Shown here one piece after another: positions 1 to 6,974 of a stretch of 24,667 nucleotides of DNA; positions within the stretch are counted from its first letter, which is position 1, and every line of letters starts with the position of its first letter. This DNA comes from an uncultured Collinsella sp. (GTDB taxonomy: Bacteria > Actinomycetota > Coriobacteriia > Coriobacteriales > Coriobacteriaceae): assembly GCA_900752545.1 (NCBI GenBank), contig CAADVS010000042.1, positions 1 to 24,667 of the forward strand, in the 5' to 3' direction. Below the pieces are notes generated by a model. It did no database searches. It had not been told where the DNA came from and worked only from the letters and a program-made list of their open reading frames with translations. The translations under genes and the position numbers were made by a program.

Positions 1-8
1 CAGCGAGC

Positions 9-103
9 GGGTCGCATTTGAGACAAGGTGACGTGAAACGAAAGGGCGCTGACCTTCTGGTCGCGCCCTTGAAGTTGAACGTCAGATTGTCCAAATGCGA
101 CCC
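9..103. repeat. 95-nt near-complete palindrome downstream of aroF
   Basis: Positions 9-20 (GGGTCGCATTTG) pair perfectly with 92-103. The helix continues through 22-26 with 87-91 and 29-34 with 79-84, interrupted by a single bulged A and a GG/GA mismatch. A roughly 7 by 8 nt internal loop (35-41 and 71-78) separates this from an inner stem, 42-54 with 59-70, which has one bulged T and a TTCT apical loop. There is no T-tract on either side, so it is not a textbook intrinsic terminator. It may be a transcript-end structure for aroF or a dispersed palindromic element. Confidence 0.75.
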
Positions 104-117
104 GCGCAGCGTCGGCC

Positions 118-147
118 GGTTACGGCGTTTGGTAAAACGCCGTAACC
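118..147 (-). terminator. Hairpin directly after the aroF stop codon
   Basis: GGTTACGGCGTTT (118-130) and its perfect complement (135-147) form a 13-bp stem with a GGTA loop, starting inside the aroF stop codon. No run of T follows on the minus strand, so strong intrinsic termination is uncertain. It could protect the 3' end of the mRNA or act together with the larger hairpin just beyond it. Confidence 0.5.
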
Positions 148-1178
148 TACACCCGCTCCGCGATCTCGTGGATGAGGTAGTCGGTCTTTTCCCAGCCCAG
201 GCATGGGTCGGTGATCGACTTGCCAAAGACGCCGCCATCGACCGGCTGGTTGCCGTCCTCCAGGTAGGACTCGATCATAAAGCCCTTGACCAGCTTGGAG
301 ATGGACTCGTTGCGGCGGCAGCTGTCGAGCACCTCTTTGCAAATGCGGTACTGCTCCAGCGGACGCTTGCCCGAGTTGTCGTGGTTGCAGTCGATGACCG
401 CCGCCGGGTTGGCGTAACCGGCATGCTCGGTATAGCGCTCGGCCAGGCGCTCCAGGTGCTCGTAGTGGTAGTTGGGGTAGGTGCGCCCATCGAGACCGAT
501 GTAACCACGCATAACGGCGTGCGCGAGCGGATTGCCGTCGCATTCGACCTCCCAGTTGCGGAAGATGAAGCTCTGGTGCGCCTGAGCGGCGTAAATGGAG
601 TTGAGCATGACGGTGGTGGAACCGGCGGTGGGGTTCTTCATGCCCACGGGCACCGAAATGCCGCTCGATACCAGGCGATGCTCCTGGTTTTCGACCGAGC
701 GCGCGCCCACGGCAACATAGCTCAGCAGGTCAACGAGGTACTGGTAGTTGGACGGATAGAGCATCTCGTCGGCGGTGAAGAAGCCCGTTTCCTCAATAAC
801 GCGCAGGTGCATGTGGCGGATGGCCTTAACGCCTTCGAGCAGGTCATCGGGCGCCTCGGGGTCGGGGTTGTGCAGCAGACCCTTGTAGCCGGTGCCCTTG
901 GTGCGCGGCTTGTTGGTGTAGACGCGCGGAATAATGATGAGTTTGTCTTTGACCTCCTCGGCGGTCTTGGCCAGTCGGTTCATGTACTCAAGCACCGAAT
1001 CCTCGCGGTCGGCAGAGCACGGGCCGATGATGAGCACCTTGCGCGCGTCCTCGCCGGTAAAGACCTTGGCGACCTCGGCGTCGAATGCCTGCTTTTTGGC
1101 GGTAAGCTCGGCGGAAAGCGGCATTTCCTCGCGGATCTCCATGGGGATTGGCAACTTGCGTTTGAATTCCATGGCCAT
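147..1178 (-). CDS. aroF: 3-deoxy-7-phosphoheptulonate (DAHP) synthase, class I AroF/AroG/AroH type
   Basis: This enzyme condenses phosphoenolpyruvate with erythrose 4-phosphate, the first step of aromatic amino acid and chorismate synthesis in the cytoplasm. The 343-residue product has the usual length of the class I enzyme. Visible motifs include IGPCSADRED near residue 51, KPRTKGTGYKG near 90-100, GARSVENQEHR, GMKNPTAGS, DCNHDNSGK and ITDPCLGWE near the C-terminus. The ATG at 1178 is preceded by an AGGAGG ribosome site about 7 nt upstream. No other shikimate gene is adjacent, so it appears to be transcribed alone. I cannot tell from sequence which aromatic amino acid inhibits it, so the aroF symbol stands for the family rather than the tyrosine-sensitive isozyme. 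Confidence 0.95.
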   Translation of the reverse strand: MAMEFKRKLPIPMEIREEMPLSAELTAKKQAFDAEVAKVFTGEDARKVLIIGPCSADREDSVLEYMNRLAKTAEEVKDKLIIIPRVYTNKPRTKGTGYKGLLHNPDPEAPDDLLEGVKAIRHMHLRVIEETGFFTADEMLYPSNYQYLVDLLSYVAVGARSVENQEHRLVSSGISVPVGMKNPTAGSTTVMLNSIYAAQAHQSFIFRNWEVECDGNPLAHAVMRGYIGLDGRTYPNYHYEHLERLAERYTEHAGYANPAAVIDCNHDNSGKRPLEQYRICKEVLDSCRRNESISKLVKGFMIESYLEDGNQPVDGGVFGKSITDPCLGWEKTDYLIHEIAERV

Positions 1179-1232
1179 AAGGGCCTCCTCAATCTATAGA
1201 AAGAGCAATAAGCGTTTTGTCGAGTGTTCGGC

Positions 1233-1261
1233 ATTATCCGCTGTCGCACGCTAAAGTGCAA
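1233..1261 (-). promoter_or_regulatory. Predicted sigma-70-type promoter of aroF
   Basis: On the minus strand, TTGCAC (1256-1261) and GATAAT (1233-1238) are 17 nt apart, close to the TTGACA/TATAAT consensus. The predicted transcript starts near 1226, giving a leader of about 48 nt before the aroF ATG. This is a motif-based inference only. Confidence 0.5.
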
Positions 1262-1276
1262 CCCCTCGCCACCCCG

Positions 1277-1314
1277 AAACCTGCCAAAAGGGACAGGTTT
1301 ATTTTGGCAGGTTT
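1277..1314. repeat. Inverted repeat with two mutually exclusive pairings, next to the aroF -35 box
   Basis: AAACCTGCCAAAA (1277-1289) is a perfect 13-bp inverted repeat of 1302-1314. The 12-nt loop contains a second copy of CAGGTTT (1294-1300), which could pair with the same AAACCTG instead. It lies just upstream of the predicted aroF promoter, so it could be an operator, the end of an older transcript, or a dispersed palindrome. Confidence 0.6.
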
Positions 1315-1396
1315 TATATGGGGGAACGTCGGCGGATACCGGGAGGGAGTGGCGTCGCGCGGGACCCTAAGGCTATTGTCGGTTCCCCAGGAAACA

Positions 1397-1434
1397 CCCT
1401 GTGGGCAAAAAATGTCAAATATGAGTACGGTTGC
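1397..1434 (+). repeat. Left copy of a 38-bp inverted repeat pair
   Basis: This 38-bp segment begins CCCTGTGGGCAAAAAATG and matches the reverse complement of 1597-1634 at 35 of 38 positions. Weaker similarity (about 12 of 18) continues for roughly 18 bp further inward. The two copies look like diverged members of one dispersed element inserted in opposite orientations. Confidence 0.75.
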
Positions 1435-1509
1435 TAATCTAGTAGCATATCGGTCTAGCAAGATAATAGACAAAGTGAAAAATATGTTCATTAACATTGC
1501 CACGCAGAA

Positions 1510-1528
1510 GCCCGCTAACGGGCGTTTT
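1510..1528 (+). terminator. Short terminator-like hairpin
   Basis: GCCCG (1510-1514) and CGGGC (1519-1523) enclose a CTAA loop and are followed by GTTTT. The shape is that of a weak intrinsic terminator on the plus strand, but no plus-strand gene lies upstream in the window, so its target is unclear. Confidence 0.45.
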
Positions 1529-1596
1529 GATTAATTTGAAGGCGTATAGAGGCCGCAAGGAGGTCGTTTGAGGCTGTTTTTGCTGATACTAAAAAG

Positions 1597-1634
1597 GTAA
1601 CAGTACTCATATTTGCCATTTTTTGCCCACAGGG
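1597..1634 (-). repeat. Right copy of a 38-bp inverted repeat pair
   Basis: This is the reverse-complement partner of 1397-1434, with three mismatches. About 160 bp of AT-richer DNA lies between the arms. No transposase or terminal target duplication is visible. Confidence 0.75.
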
Positions 1635-1690
1635 CCTCGAAGGGGCTGTCAATCAGGTCCCAGGGGAGGCGGTTCGAGGGCCGTAGAACA

Positions 1691-1726
1691 AAAACGGGGG
1701 CGCAGGTTGTCCTGCGCCCCCGTTTT
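1691..1726. terminator. Bidirectional intrinsic terminator after the ABC exporter operon
   Basis: CGGGGGCGCAGG (1695-1706) pairs perfectly with 1711-1722 around a TTGT loop. AAAA (1691-1694) and TTTT (1723-1726) flank the stem, so a U-tract follows the hairpin in both directions. It lies about 30 bp past the stop codon of the second half-transporter and probably ends that operon. Confidence 0.85.
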
Positions 1727-1755
1727 CTTGGCATTGCGGTTGTTTGCTGCCGGTT

Positions 1756-3612
1756 TTACGCCGCCTCGTCGAACTGCGAGTTGTACAGGTCGGCGTAGAA
1801 GCCGCCTTGGGCGAGCAGCTCGTCGTGCGTGCCCTTCTCGACGATGTCACCGTCGCGAATTACCAAGATCACGTCGGCGTTGCGGATCGTGGACAGGCGG
1901 TGCGCGATAACAAAGCTGGTACGGCCCTGCATCAGCGCATCCATGGCACGCTGAATAAGCTCCTCGGTACGGGTATCGACGTTGGAGGTCGCCTCGTCCA
2001 GAATCAGCGCCGGGCGGTCGGCCAAAATGGCACGGGCGATGGTCACGAGCTGGCGCTGACCCTGCGACAGGTTAGTGCCCTCCTCGTTGATCATAAAGTC
2101 GTAGCCGCCGGCGAGCGTATGGATAAAGTGGTCGCAGCGTGCGGCACGTGCAGCGGCTTCGACCTCGGCATCGCTCGCATCGGGGCGTCCGTAACGGATG
2201 TTCTCGCGGATGGTACCGTTAAACAGCCAGGTGTCCTGCAGCACCATGGCAAACTCGCCGCGCAGCGCCGCGCGGTCCCAGTCTCGCACGTCGACACCCT
2301 CGACGCGCAGCGAACCGCCGTCCACATCGTAGAAGCGCTGCAGCAGCTTGATGAGCGTGGTCTTGCCAGCGCCGGTGGGACCGACGATGGCGATGGTCTG
2401 GCCGGGCTGCGCCTCGCAGCTAAAGTCGTGGATGATGGTCTTGTCGGGCGTGTAGCCAAACTTCACATGGTCAAACTCCACGTGGCCGGGGCGCTTCTCG
2501 GGAATCTGCGCGTCGGCCTTCTGCTCCTCCTCGGGCGCGGCCAGGAACTCAAACACGCGCTCGGTGGCGGCGGCCATCGACTGCATCGTGTTGCTCACGT
2601 TGCCCAGCTGCTGCACGGGTTGCGTAAAGTTGCGAACATACTGGATAAAGCTCTGGATGTCGCCGGGCGTGGCATTGCCGGTCAGCGCGAGCTGCGCACC
2701 CACCACGACGACGCCCACGTAACCCATGTTACCCACCAAGCTCATAAGCGGCATCATCAGGCCCGACAGGAACTGCGAACGCCAGCCACTAATAAAGAGG
2801 CGGTCGTTTTGACGGTCGAACTCCTCGATTGAGGCCTCGGCGCGGTCGAACACCTGGATGACGTTCTGGCCGGCAAAGTCCTCCTCGATAATGCCGTTGA
2901 CGGCGCCCAGGACTTGCTGTTGCTCGCGGAAGTACGGTTGCGAGAAGTGAATCATCACGGTCAGGATAATCGCGGCGGCCGGCAGCGTGAGCACGGTGAC
3001 GCCGGTGAGCGGCAGGCTGATCGACAGCATCATGACGAGCACGCCGATAATCTGCGTCACCGACGTGATGAGCTGCGTCACGCTCTGGTTGAGCGACTGG
3101 CCGAGCGTATCGACGTCGTTGGTGATGCGACTGAGTACGTCGCCCTTGCTGTGTCCGTTAAAGTAGCTCATCGGAACGACGGCGATCTTGGCGGCGATCT
3201 CCTTGCGCATGCGATAGCAGATCTTTTGCGTGACGCCGGTCATGAGCCAGCCCTGGACCAGGCTGCAGACAGAGCTCGCCAGATACAGGCAGAGCAAAAA
3301 GCCGAGCGTCTTGGCAATCCAGGCAAAGTCGACATCGCCGGTGCCGTTGACCTTGGCAACTAAGCCCTCGAACAGTTTGGTGGTAACCTGACCGAGCACC
3401 TTGGGCCCCACAATGTTAAAGATGACCGAGCACACGGCAAAGGCGACGGCTGCAAACACGGCAATCTTGTGCTGGCCGATATAGCCGAGCAGCTGCCTCA
3501 TGGTGCCCTTAAAGTCCTTGGCCTTTTCGCCGCGACGCATGCCGCCCATGCGGCCCATGGGACCACGCTGGCGGGTGGGCTTGGGAATCTGAGTCTTGGT
3601 CTCGTCTGCCAT
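1756..3612 (-). CDS. Heterodimeric ABC exporter, catalytic half-transporter
   Basis: This 618-residue protein has an N-terminal type IV exporter membrane domain followed by an ATPase domain. Walker A is GPTGAGKTT near residue 413, the signature is LSQGQ near 517, Walker B is LILDEATS near 536 with the catalytic glutamate intact, and the switch histidine lies in IAHRLST near 569. The noncanonical LSQGQ signature is typical of the partner that completes a degenerate site in heterodimeric exporters such as TM287/288. Its ATG overlaps the stop codon of the upstream half-transporter by one base (TAATG), implying translational coupling. Such pairs usually export drugs, lipids or peptides; the substrate cannot be read from the sequence. 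Confidence 0.9.
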   Translation of the reverse strand: MADETKTQIPKPTRQRGPMGRMGGMRRGEKAKDFKGTMRQLLGYIGQHKIAVFAAVAFAVCSVIFNIVGPKVLGQVTTKLFEGLVAKVNGTGDVDFAWIAKTLGFLLCLYLASSVCSLVQGWLMTGVTQKICYRMRKEIAAKIAVVPMSYFNGHSKGDVLSRITNDVDTLGQSLNQSVTQLITSVTQIIGVLVMMLSISLPLTGVTVLTLPAAAIILTVMIHFSQPYFREQQQVLGAVNGIIEEDFAGQNVIQVFDRAEASIEEFDRQNDRLFISGWRSQFLSGLMMPLMSLVGNMGYVGVVVVGAQLALTGNATPGDIQSFIQYVRNFTQPVQQLGNVSNTMQSMAAATERVFEFLAAPEEEQKADAQIPEKRPGHVEFDHVKFGYTPDKTIIHDFSCEAQPGQTIAIVGPTGAGKTTLIKLLQRFYDVDGGSLRVEGVDVRDWDRAALRGEFAMVLQDTWLFNGTIRENIRYGRPDASDAEVEAAARAARCDHFIHTLAGGYDFMINEEGTNLSQGQRQLVTIARAILADRPALILDEATSNVDTRTEELIQRAMDALMQGRTSFVIAHRLSTIRNADVILVIRDGDIVEKGTHDELLAQGGFYADLYNSQFDEAA

Positions 3613-5978
3613 TAGCGCTCGCCTCCTTCCATGACGGCTGCAATTTCTTCTTGGGTAAGCCCCAGCTCCTCGGCGGAAAGCTGCGACTGTGCGATCTCCA
3701 GGTACGCCGGGCAGCTGCGCAGCAGCTCCTCGTGCGTGCCGGTGCCCACTACGTGGCCGTCGTCGAGCACGATGATCTGGTCGGCGTGCATGATGGTCGC
3801 GATGCGCTGGGCCACGACCACGAGCGCGGCGTCGGTAACGTTTTTGGCCAGCTCCTCGCGTAGGCGCGCGTCGGTCTTGTAGTCGAGGGCACTAAACGAG
3901 TCATCGAACACTACGACCTCGGGCTTTTTGGCCAACGCGCGGGCGATGGCCAGACGCTGGCGCTGACCACCCGAAACATTGGAGCCGCCCTGGCTGATGG
4001 GGGAGTCGTAGCCGCCCTCGCGCTCGGCGATAAAGTCCTCGGCTTGTGCGATGCGCGCTGCTTGGTGCATGTCATCATCGCTCACCATGTCGCCGGCAAA
4101 CTTGAGGTTGCTCTCGACAGTGCCCGAGAACAGGCGCCCCTGCTGCGGGATGTAACCAATGCGGCGACGCAGCTCGGAGAGAGTCATGTCACGCACGTCG
4201 ACGCCGTCAAGCGAAATGCTGCCGCCTGTGACGTCGTACAGGCGCGGAATCAGCTGCACGAGCGTGGACTTGCCCGAGCCCGTGGAGCCGATGATGCCGA
4301 GCATCTGACCGGCATGTGTGGTGAAGTTCACGCCGCTGATGACATCGGCGCGGGCATCGGGGTACTGGAAGCTCACGTCGCGGAAGGTGAGCTCACCGCG
4401 CGGCGCGCTGGCTGCGGGCAGTTTGGGCGAGGCAGGGTCGTTGATGCTCGTGGGGCAGGTGATGACCTCTTCCACGCGCTCGGCTGCGACCTCGGCACGG
4501 GGCAGGATGACCGAAACCATGGTGAGGATCATAAACGCCATGACGATCTGCATGGTGTAGGAGATAAACGCCATCATGTTGCCGACCTGCATCACGCCGT
4601 CGGACACGCCCTGCGCGCCAAACCACACGATGAGCACGGTGATGCAGTTCATGACGAGCATCATGAGTGGCATCATAAAGCTCATAGCGCGGTTGGTGTA
4701 GAGCTGCGTGGTCATCAGGTCGAGCGAAGCCTTGTCAAAACGCTCGAGCTCATGCTCCTCGCGGTTGAATGAGCGGATGGGCATAAGGCCGTCGAGCAGC
4801 TCGCGGGCGGTAAGGTTCACGCGGTCCACAAAGCTCTGCATCTTTTTGAACTTGGGCATGGTGAGGCCCATAAGCACGCCGACGACGGCCGAAACCGCGA
4901 TGATGGCCACGGCGATGGTCCACTCCAGGCCGGTGTGGTTGGCCAGGACGCGCATGACGGCGACGATGCCCATGACGGGGGCCATCAGGCACATGCGGAT
5001 AAACAGGGTTGCGGCCATCTGGATCTGCTGAATGTCGTTGGTGCAGCGGGTGATGAGCGAGGCCTGGCTAAACTTGCCCACCTCGGCCGGCGAGAAGTGC
5101 ATAACCTTGTTGAAGGTCTCGCGGCGCAGGTCGCGGGCGATGGAGCAGGCGGTGCGCGAAGCCACGGCACCGGTCAGGATGGTGGCGACGAGCGACACGA
5201 GGCACAGTCCAAACATCGTGGTCGCCATGCGGCTCAGGTAGGCGTTCTGCACGTCGGCGGGGTCGATGCCCTGCGCCTTGTACTCGTCCTGTACATAGCT
5301 CACGGCGCGCTGGGTGACGATGGAGCCCGACATGGAGCCCATTTTGTCCGCCATATCGTTGGCGCCCTCGACGAGCTTGCCCTGATCGATAAGACCGCCT
5401 TCAACGCCTAGGCGCAGGCTCTTCATGGTGATCTTGCCGCCGTCGGCGTCGATCTGCTTTTGCATGCTCTGCGCCGCTGCGGCCTTCTGCTGCATCTCGG
5501 CGAGCTGCTCGGGCGTCATTGCCGCCATCTGCTCGGGGGTGGGCATGGCCTGAGCGCCGCTGTTGTCTTTCTCACCGGACGTGCCCATCATGTCGCCCAT
5601 GGAGTCGGCATCGATGCCCTGGTTGAACGAAAGGACGACGGTCTCAGGCAGGCTCATGATGTCGGCAATCTTGCCGCCGTCGGCGCGCTCCTCCTCGGTG
5701 CCCTTGTACGTTCGAATGCCGTTTTTGTCAGCCTTGCTAAACACGGCCTCCACAGCCTTGGCGTCCTTGGCGCTCATAAAGAGTTCGAGGTCGTCGAGCG
5801 ATTCGGCGCGGATGGTGTCGGGTACGGGCGAGGCGATACCGCCTTGCTGCACGCCCACGTCGACGATATCGCTCATATAGGTAGGCAGTGCCAGGTCGGC
5901 GTTGCAGCTGATTACGATGAGTACGATAGCTGTGAACAGTGCCAGGATATGCTTTTTAAAGAGCTTGAGAATCCTCAC
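3612..5978 (-). CDS. Heterodimeric ABC exporter, degenerate-site half-transporter with large extracellular insert
   Basis: This 788-residue half-transporter carries a first membrane segment near residues 10-30, then roughly 200 hydrophilic residues before the next one near 250. The insert includes Met/Gln/Ala-rich MTPEQ-type repeats and probably forms an extracellular domain, as in BmrCD-like exporters. In the ATPase domain, Walker A is GSTGSGKST near 560 and the signature is VSGGQ near 670. Walker B reads VFDDS, with Asp in place of the catalytic Glu, and the switch residue is Gln (VAQRIAT near 720) rather than His. These substitutions mark the degenerate site of a heterodimer. The start is a GTG overlapping the marR-type stop by 4 bp, so the three genes form one operon. 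Confidence 0.9.
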   Translation of the reverse strand: MRILKLFKKHILALFTAIVLIVISCNADLALPTYMSDIVDVGVQQGGIASPVPDTIRAESLDDLELFMSAKDAKAVEAVFSKADKNGIRTYKGTEEERADGGKIADIMSLPETVVLSFNQGIDADSMGDMMGTSGEKDNSGAQAMPTPEQMAAMTPEQLAEMQQKAAAAQSMQKQIDADGGKITMKSLRLGVEGGLIDQGKLVEGANDMADKMGSMSGSIVTQRAVSYVQDEYKAQGIDPADVQNAYLSRMATTMFGLCLVSLVATILTGAVASRTACSIARDLRRETFNKVMHFSPAEVGKFSQASLITRCTNDIQQIQMAATLFIRMCLMAPVMGIVAVMRVLANHTGLEWTIAVAIIAVSAVVGVLMGLTMPKFKKMQSFVDRVNLTARELLDGLMPIRSFNREEHELERFDKASLDLMTTQLYTNRAMSFMMPLMMLVMNCITVLIVWFGAQGVSDGVMQVGNMMAFISYTMQIVMAFMILTMVSVILPRAEVAAERVEEVITCPTSINDPASPKLPAASAPRGELTFRDVSFQYPDARADVISGVNFTTHAGQMLGIIGSTGSGKSTLVQLIPRLYDVTGGSISLDGVDVRDMTLSELRRRIGYIPQQGRLFSGTVESNLKFAGDMVSDDDMHQAARIAQAEDFIAEREGGYDSPISQGGSNVSGGQRQRLAIARALAKKPEVVVFDDSFSALDYKTDARLREELAKNVTDAALVVVAQRIATIMHADQIIVLDDGHVVGTGTHEELLRSCPAYLEIAQSQLSAEELGLTQEEIAAVMEGGER

Positions 5979-6424
5979 TCGGCATCTCTCCTTTCTTGAT
6001 TGCGGTCGATAATTTCGTTGGCACGTCTAAGAAGGCGCACCATCTCTTGGGTATCTGTTTCGCCGAGCTGCTCGAGGAAAGCCGCGGTGCGGTCCTCGAA
6101 TTCCCGGCGTTTGATTTCGAGATCCTGGAATCCCTTGTCGGTCACTATGACGTGTACGCGACGACGGTCGGTCTTTGAGTGCTCACGCTCAACCCAACCC
6201 TTGGCTTCGAGAGCGCGTAGGATATTGGCGATGCGGGCGTTCGAGACCCAGGCGCGATCGGCGAGTTCGCTCGGCGTGAGCGAACCGCCAGCGAGCATAA
6301 GGGCGCGCATGACAGCCATCTCGCCGCTGAGAGCTTTGTCCACAAAGCGCGAAACGCGCTGGTGAATGCCGCCAAACTCGGTAAGGAGCTGACTCCCAAG
6401 CTCATGGAAATCGGTATCTTCCAC
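5975..6424 (-). CDS. MarR-family transcriptional regulator of the ABC exporter operon
   Basis: This 149-residue protein is of typical MarR size, with a winged helix-turn-helix around residues 45-95 (SLTPSELADRAWVSNARIA, then a basic wing KTDRRRVHV) and a C-terminal dimerisation helix. The GTG start at 6424 is preceded by only a weak AGGGG ribosome site. Its stop overlaps the first transporter gene by 4 bp, a common arrangement in which a MarR repressor controls its own exporter operon and is released by a transported ligand. A 9-bp inverted repeat overlaps the start region and is a candidate operator. The ligand is unknown. Confidence 0.88.
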   Translation of the reverse strand: MEDTDFHELGSQLLTEFGGIHQRVSRFVDKALSGEMAVMRALMLAGGSLTPSELADRAWVSNARIANILRALEAKGWVEREHSKTDRRRVHVIVTDKGFQDLEIKRREFEDRTAAFLEQLGETDTQEMVRLLRRANEIIDRNQERRDAE

Positions 6425-6458
6425 CGAAAACCCCTAACACTAGAAACTATTTTCGGTG
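6422..6458. promoter_or_regulatory. Candidate MarR operator (9-bp inverted repeat)
   Basis: CACCGAAAA (6422-6430) and TTTTCGGTG (6450-6458) are perfect inverted repeats with a 19-bp spacer. One arm overlaps the GTG start codon of the MarR gene. Position and symmetry fit an autorepressor site, although the spacing is wider than in most single MarR operators. Confidence 0.45.
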
Positions 6459-6490
6459 AAAGATGATACCCCTGCACGCGCGCCCTATAC

Positions 6491-6522
6491 GGTAGATTTT
6501 GAGACATGCCTAGAAAACTACC
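6491..6522 (+). repeat. Palindromic element, family copy 1
   Basis: GGTAG-A-TTTT (6491-6500) pairs with AAAACTACC (6514-6522) with one bulged A, leaving a 13-nt loop that begins GAGACATG. The 17-mer GTAGATTTTGAGACATG (6492-6508) recurs exactly on the opposite strand at 23253-23269. Confidence 0.75.
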
Positions 6523-6553
6523 TTTAGGCGACCTCCGTACACCGTCGGTGCCA

Positions 6554-6595
6554 GTAAAGTTTGGGGCAGATCGTTAGGCATGTCCCAAAGCCTAC
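6554..6595 (-). repeat. Palindromic element, diverged family copy
   Basis: The segment 6577-6595, read on the minus strand, matches 6492-6510 at 16 of 19 positions (GTAGGCTTTGGGACATGCC). Its arms, GTAAAGTTTGGG (6554-6565) and CCCAAAGCCTAC (6584-6595), pair at 10 of 12 positions. It lies in inverted orientation to the copy at 6491. Confidence 0.6.
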
Positions 6596-6717
6596 TCAGA
6601 GGCACTTTACCCTGCTAAAGCTGGCATAACAGCTAGAGCGAACGTCGTACAAAGGCAAGGAAAAATAACATACAAATCGGTGAACGGTAGTTGTTCGCGC
6701 TCGCATTTCCTGCGGGT

Positions 6718-6744
6718 TTGTAAAAAACGCCTTTATGATATAAA
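6718..6744 (+). promoter_or_regulatory. Weak candidate pflB promoter
   Basis: TTGTAA (6718-6723) and TATAAA (6739-6744) lie 15 nt apart within the most AT-rich part of the intergenic region; TATGAT (6734-6739) is an alternative -10. Spacing is short of the ideal 17 nt. If used, it implies a leader of about 225 nt before pflB. Confidence 0.3.
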
Positions 6745-6974
6745 AAAAGAAACATATAACAGCCCAGATGGAGAGGGTCGCTATGTTATCCTTCTCAGAC
6801 GGGTGAAATCTTGGGTTTTGGGTTGTAGTTCCAAGGTGGACAAACGTTTTTCCCTGCACCGACGTGTGGTGAAGAACGGAAGAAGCCGGTAGTGCAAGCC
6901 GAACATTCAAGAATTCAATAAGCAGCGGTGTGAGAGAGCGCCGCATTACACGTAACTAGGAGCGTGGTTACACA

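Larger units (their letters stand above)
1179..1755. other. 577-bp gene-free stretch rich in inverted repeats
   Basis: No convincing gene is present. The stretch holds the aroF promoter, the 1277-1314 inverted repeat, a 38-bp inverted pair at 1397-1434 and 1597-1634, a small terminator-like hairpin at 1510-1528 and a strong bidirectional terminator at 1691-1726. Short open frames here have no ribosome site, no recognisable family, and run straight through the repeats. Confidence 0.7.
6425..6974. other. 550-bp divergent intergenic region upstream of pflB
   Basis: No gene was recognised here. The region holds the candidate MarR operator, two palindromes of the GTAGATTTTGAGACATG family (6491-6522 and 6554-6595) and an AT-rich candidate pflB promoter near 6718-6744. 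A leader of about 225 nt follows to the pflB start. In the leader, GTAAC (6952-6956) and GTTAC (6967-6971) could present the AGGAG ribosome site (6958-6962) in a loop, just before the ATG at 6975. Confidence 0.6.

Noticed and set aside
18..1199. A 393-codon plus-strand frame over aroF
   Set aside because: The minus-strand frame encodes a complete DAHP synthase; the plus-strand product has no recognisable family and runs through the left-edge palindrome.
1217..1534. Short open frames in the aroF-ABC gap (also 1531-1734, minus strand)
   Set aside because: They read through the inverted repeats and terminators, lack ribosome sites and match no recognisable family.
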